From UBA5738 sp049641805 (GTDB taxonomy: Bacteria > Patescibacteriota > Minisyncoccia > Minisyncoccales > UBA5738), in NCBI GenBank assembly GCA_049641805.1, contig JBARNX010000056.1, positions 1 to 48,640 of the forward strand: a stretch of 48,640 bases of DNA, given 5' to 3'. A program made the position numbers and the translations under genes. Each line of letters opens with the position of its first letter. Position 1 is the stretch's first letter. This document shows positions 48,126 through 48,640 of the stretch, in pieces. The notes under the pieces were generated by a model. It made no database searches, had not been told where the DNA came from, and worked only from the letters and a program-made list of their open reading frames with translations.

Positions 48126-48163
48126 TTGATCTCCCATCCGCCTGCTGGCGGAGCTGAGATCAA
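48126..48163 (+). promoter_or_regulatory. Two-part hairpin in the rpmA leader
   Basis: An outer stem TTGATCTC/GAGATCAA (48126-48133, 48156-48163) encloses CCGCC-TGCT-GGCGG (48138-48151) across a symmetric 4/4 internal loop. No T run follows, so it is not a terminator. It could be a binding site for autoregulation by a ribosomal protein or a palindromic repeat. Confidence 0.45.
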
Positions 48164-48196
48164 ATCTCCACAAACCTAAAATACTAATACAAGACT

Positions 48197-48475
48197 ATGG
48201 CAAAGACTAAGAATACCGGCGGAACAAAATTGGGAAGAGATCCGCGGCCAAAATATTTGGGCGTGAAACTCTATGACGGCCAGCCGGCCAAGATCGGCAG
48301 TATTTTGGTGCGCCAGCGAGGCACATCGATCATCGCCGGCAAAAATGTTAAAACCGGCAGCGACAATACGCTTTACGCGATTGCCGCGGGTGTGGTGAAA
48401 TACCGCGAAACCCGCAAGAAAATGTTCAACGGCACGCAAAGGCTGGCGAAAGTGGCGGAAGTAGTAGTGAAATAA
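48197..48475 (+). CDS. rpmA: 50S ribosomal protein L27
   Basis: The 92-residue protein matches L27, with the flexible start MAKTKNTGGTKLGRDPRPKYLGVK, GSILVRQRGTSIIAGKNV and TLYAIAAGVVKYRETR. The N-terminal tail reaches the peptidyl-transferase centre. The usual neighbour rplU (L21) is not upstream. A strong promoter, a hairpin leader and a terminator suggest it is transcribed alone. There is no clear ribosome-binding site before the ATG. Confidence 0.95.
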   Translation: MAKTKNTGGTKLGRDPRPKYLGVKLYDGQPAKIGSILVRQRGTSIIAGKNVKTGSDNTLYAIAAGVVKYRETRKKMFNGTQRLAKVAEVVVK

Positions 48476-48482
48476 CTGATAT

Positions 48483-48515
48483 ACGATAGAAACACGATAG
48501 AAATACGGTTGAAAT
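48483..48515. repeat. Three tandem 11-bp repeats after rpmA
   Basis: ACGATAGAAAC, ACGATAGAAAT and ACGGTTGAAAT follow each other directly between the rpmA stop codon and its terminator. They could be a protein or RNA-processing site, or simple slippage. Confidence 0.4.
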
Positions 48516-48528
48516 AGATGGTGAATTA

Positions 48529-48554
48529 AAAATGCTCCTTACGGAGCATTTTTT
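48529..48554 (+). terminator. Terminator of rpmA
   Basis: AAAATGCTCC (48529-48538) and GGAGCATTTT (48543-48552) form a perfect 10-bp stem with a TTAC loop, followed by further T. Confidence 0.88.
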
Positions 48555-48555
48555 G

Positions 48556-48640
48556 GTGTGCCCGGCAGTTGGTAGCGCAAGCGGGACAATCCCGTCTGCC
48601 TCGATTTAATTCGGCGAGGAGCAGGAGTCCGCGTCTAGGG
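48556..48640. other. Unassigned G+C-rich, possibly structured sequence at the right edge
   Basis: The last 85 bases contain nested complementary segments: GGCAG/CTGCC enclosing CGGGA/TCCCG, and CCTCG/CGAGG. The CAGTTGGTAGCGC segment recalls a tRNA D-arm, but no anticodon arm or T-arm fits. It may be the start of a structured RNA gene that continues outside the window. Confidence 0.3.

Overview
The window reads as a chromosomal segment of a Candidate Phyla Radiation (Patescibacteria) bacterium using the standard code. This is inferred from gene content. The clues are compact tRNA synthetases, secreted families common in that group (a beta-propeller protein, a Gmad2 domain, short Cys-rich motifs), MurL/MurD2-type peptidoglycan genes, an isopentenyl phosphate kinase, mostly weak ribosome-binding sites and very short intergenic gaps. 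No rRNA gene, clear tRNA, CRISPR array or insertion sequence was found.

Layout. 1-8000: the tail of a membrane protein, glnA with an operator-like promoter, a secreted beta-propeller protein, a GAF-ANTAR regulator, a threonylcarbamoyl-AMP synthase, thpR and murC. 8000-12300: small membrane or secreted ORFs, a dehydrogenase related to acyl-ACP reductases, an orphan sensor histidine kinase and a uridine-kinase-like enzyme. 12327-14900: a self-contained cassette of a 55-residue Cys-rich peptide, an internal terminator, a radical SAM/SPASM enzyme and a methylthioadenosine phosphorylase, with unusually strong ribosome-binding sites. It looks like an undescribed RiPP (modified peptide) system.

15000-28100: valS, aspS, then a cell-wall block (D,D-carboxypeptidase, mraY, murL, murD2, ftsW, murG), gltX and a small membrane protein. 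D-glutamate appears to enter peptidoglycan through MurD2 plus the epimerase MurL. A leader of about 330 nt with a series of hairpins precedes murD2. 28100-34800: a Xer-type recombinase between two 13-bp direct repeats, a histone-deacetylase-fold amidohydrolase, ychF, secreted proteins, a second S11 peptidase and two small conserved proteins.

34851-44500 (minus strand): a defence island. It holds a type I restriction-modification operon, hsdM - membrane-anchored PIN-like nuclease - hsdS - four-helix-bundle protein - fic - hsdR. Upstream lies a YefM/ParE-like toxin-antitoxin pair whose promoter carries two TGTACA palindromes spaced 12 bp centre to centre. The PIN-like protein inside the hsd operon and the autoinhibited Fic protein suggest a restriction system with toxin back-ups. 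44496-48640: radC, an isoprenoid operon (geranylgeranyl-reductase-like, uppS, isopentenyl phosphate kinase, cupin) and rpmA. A perfect 20-bp-arm palindrome sits in frame inside the reductase gene.
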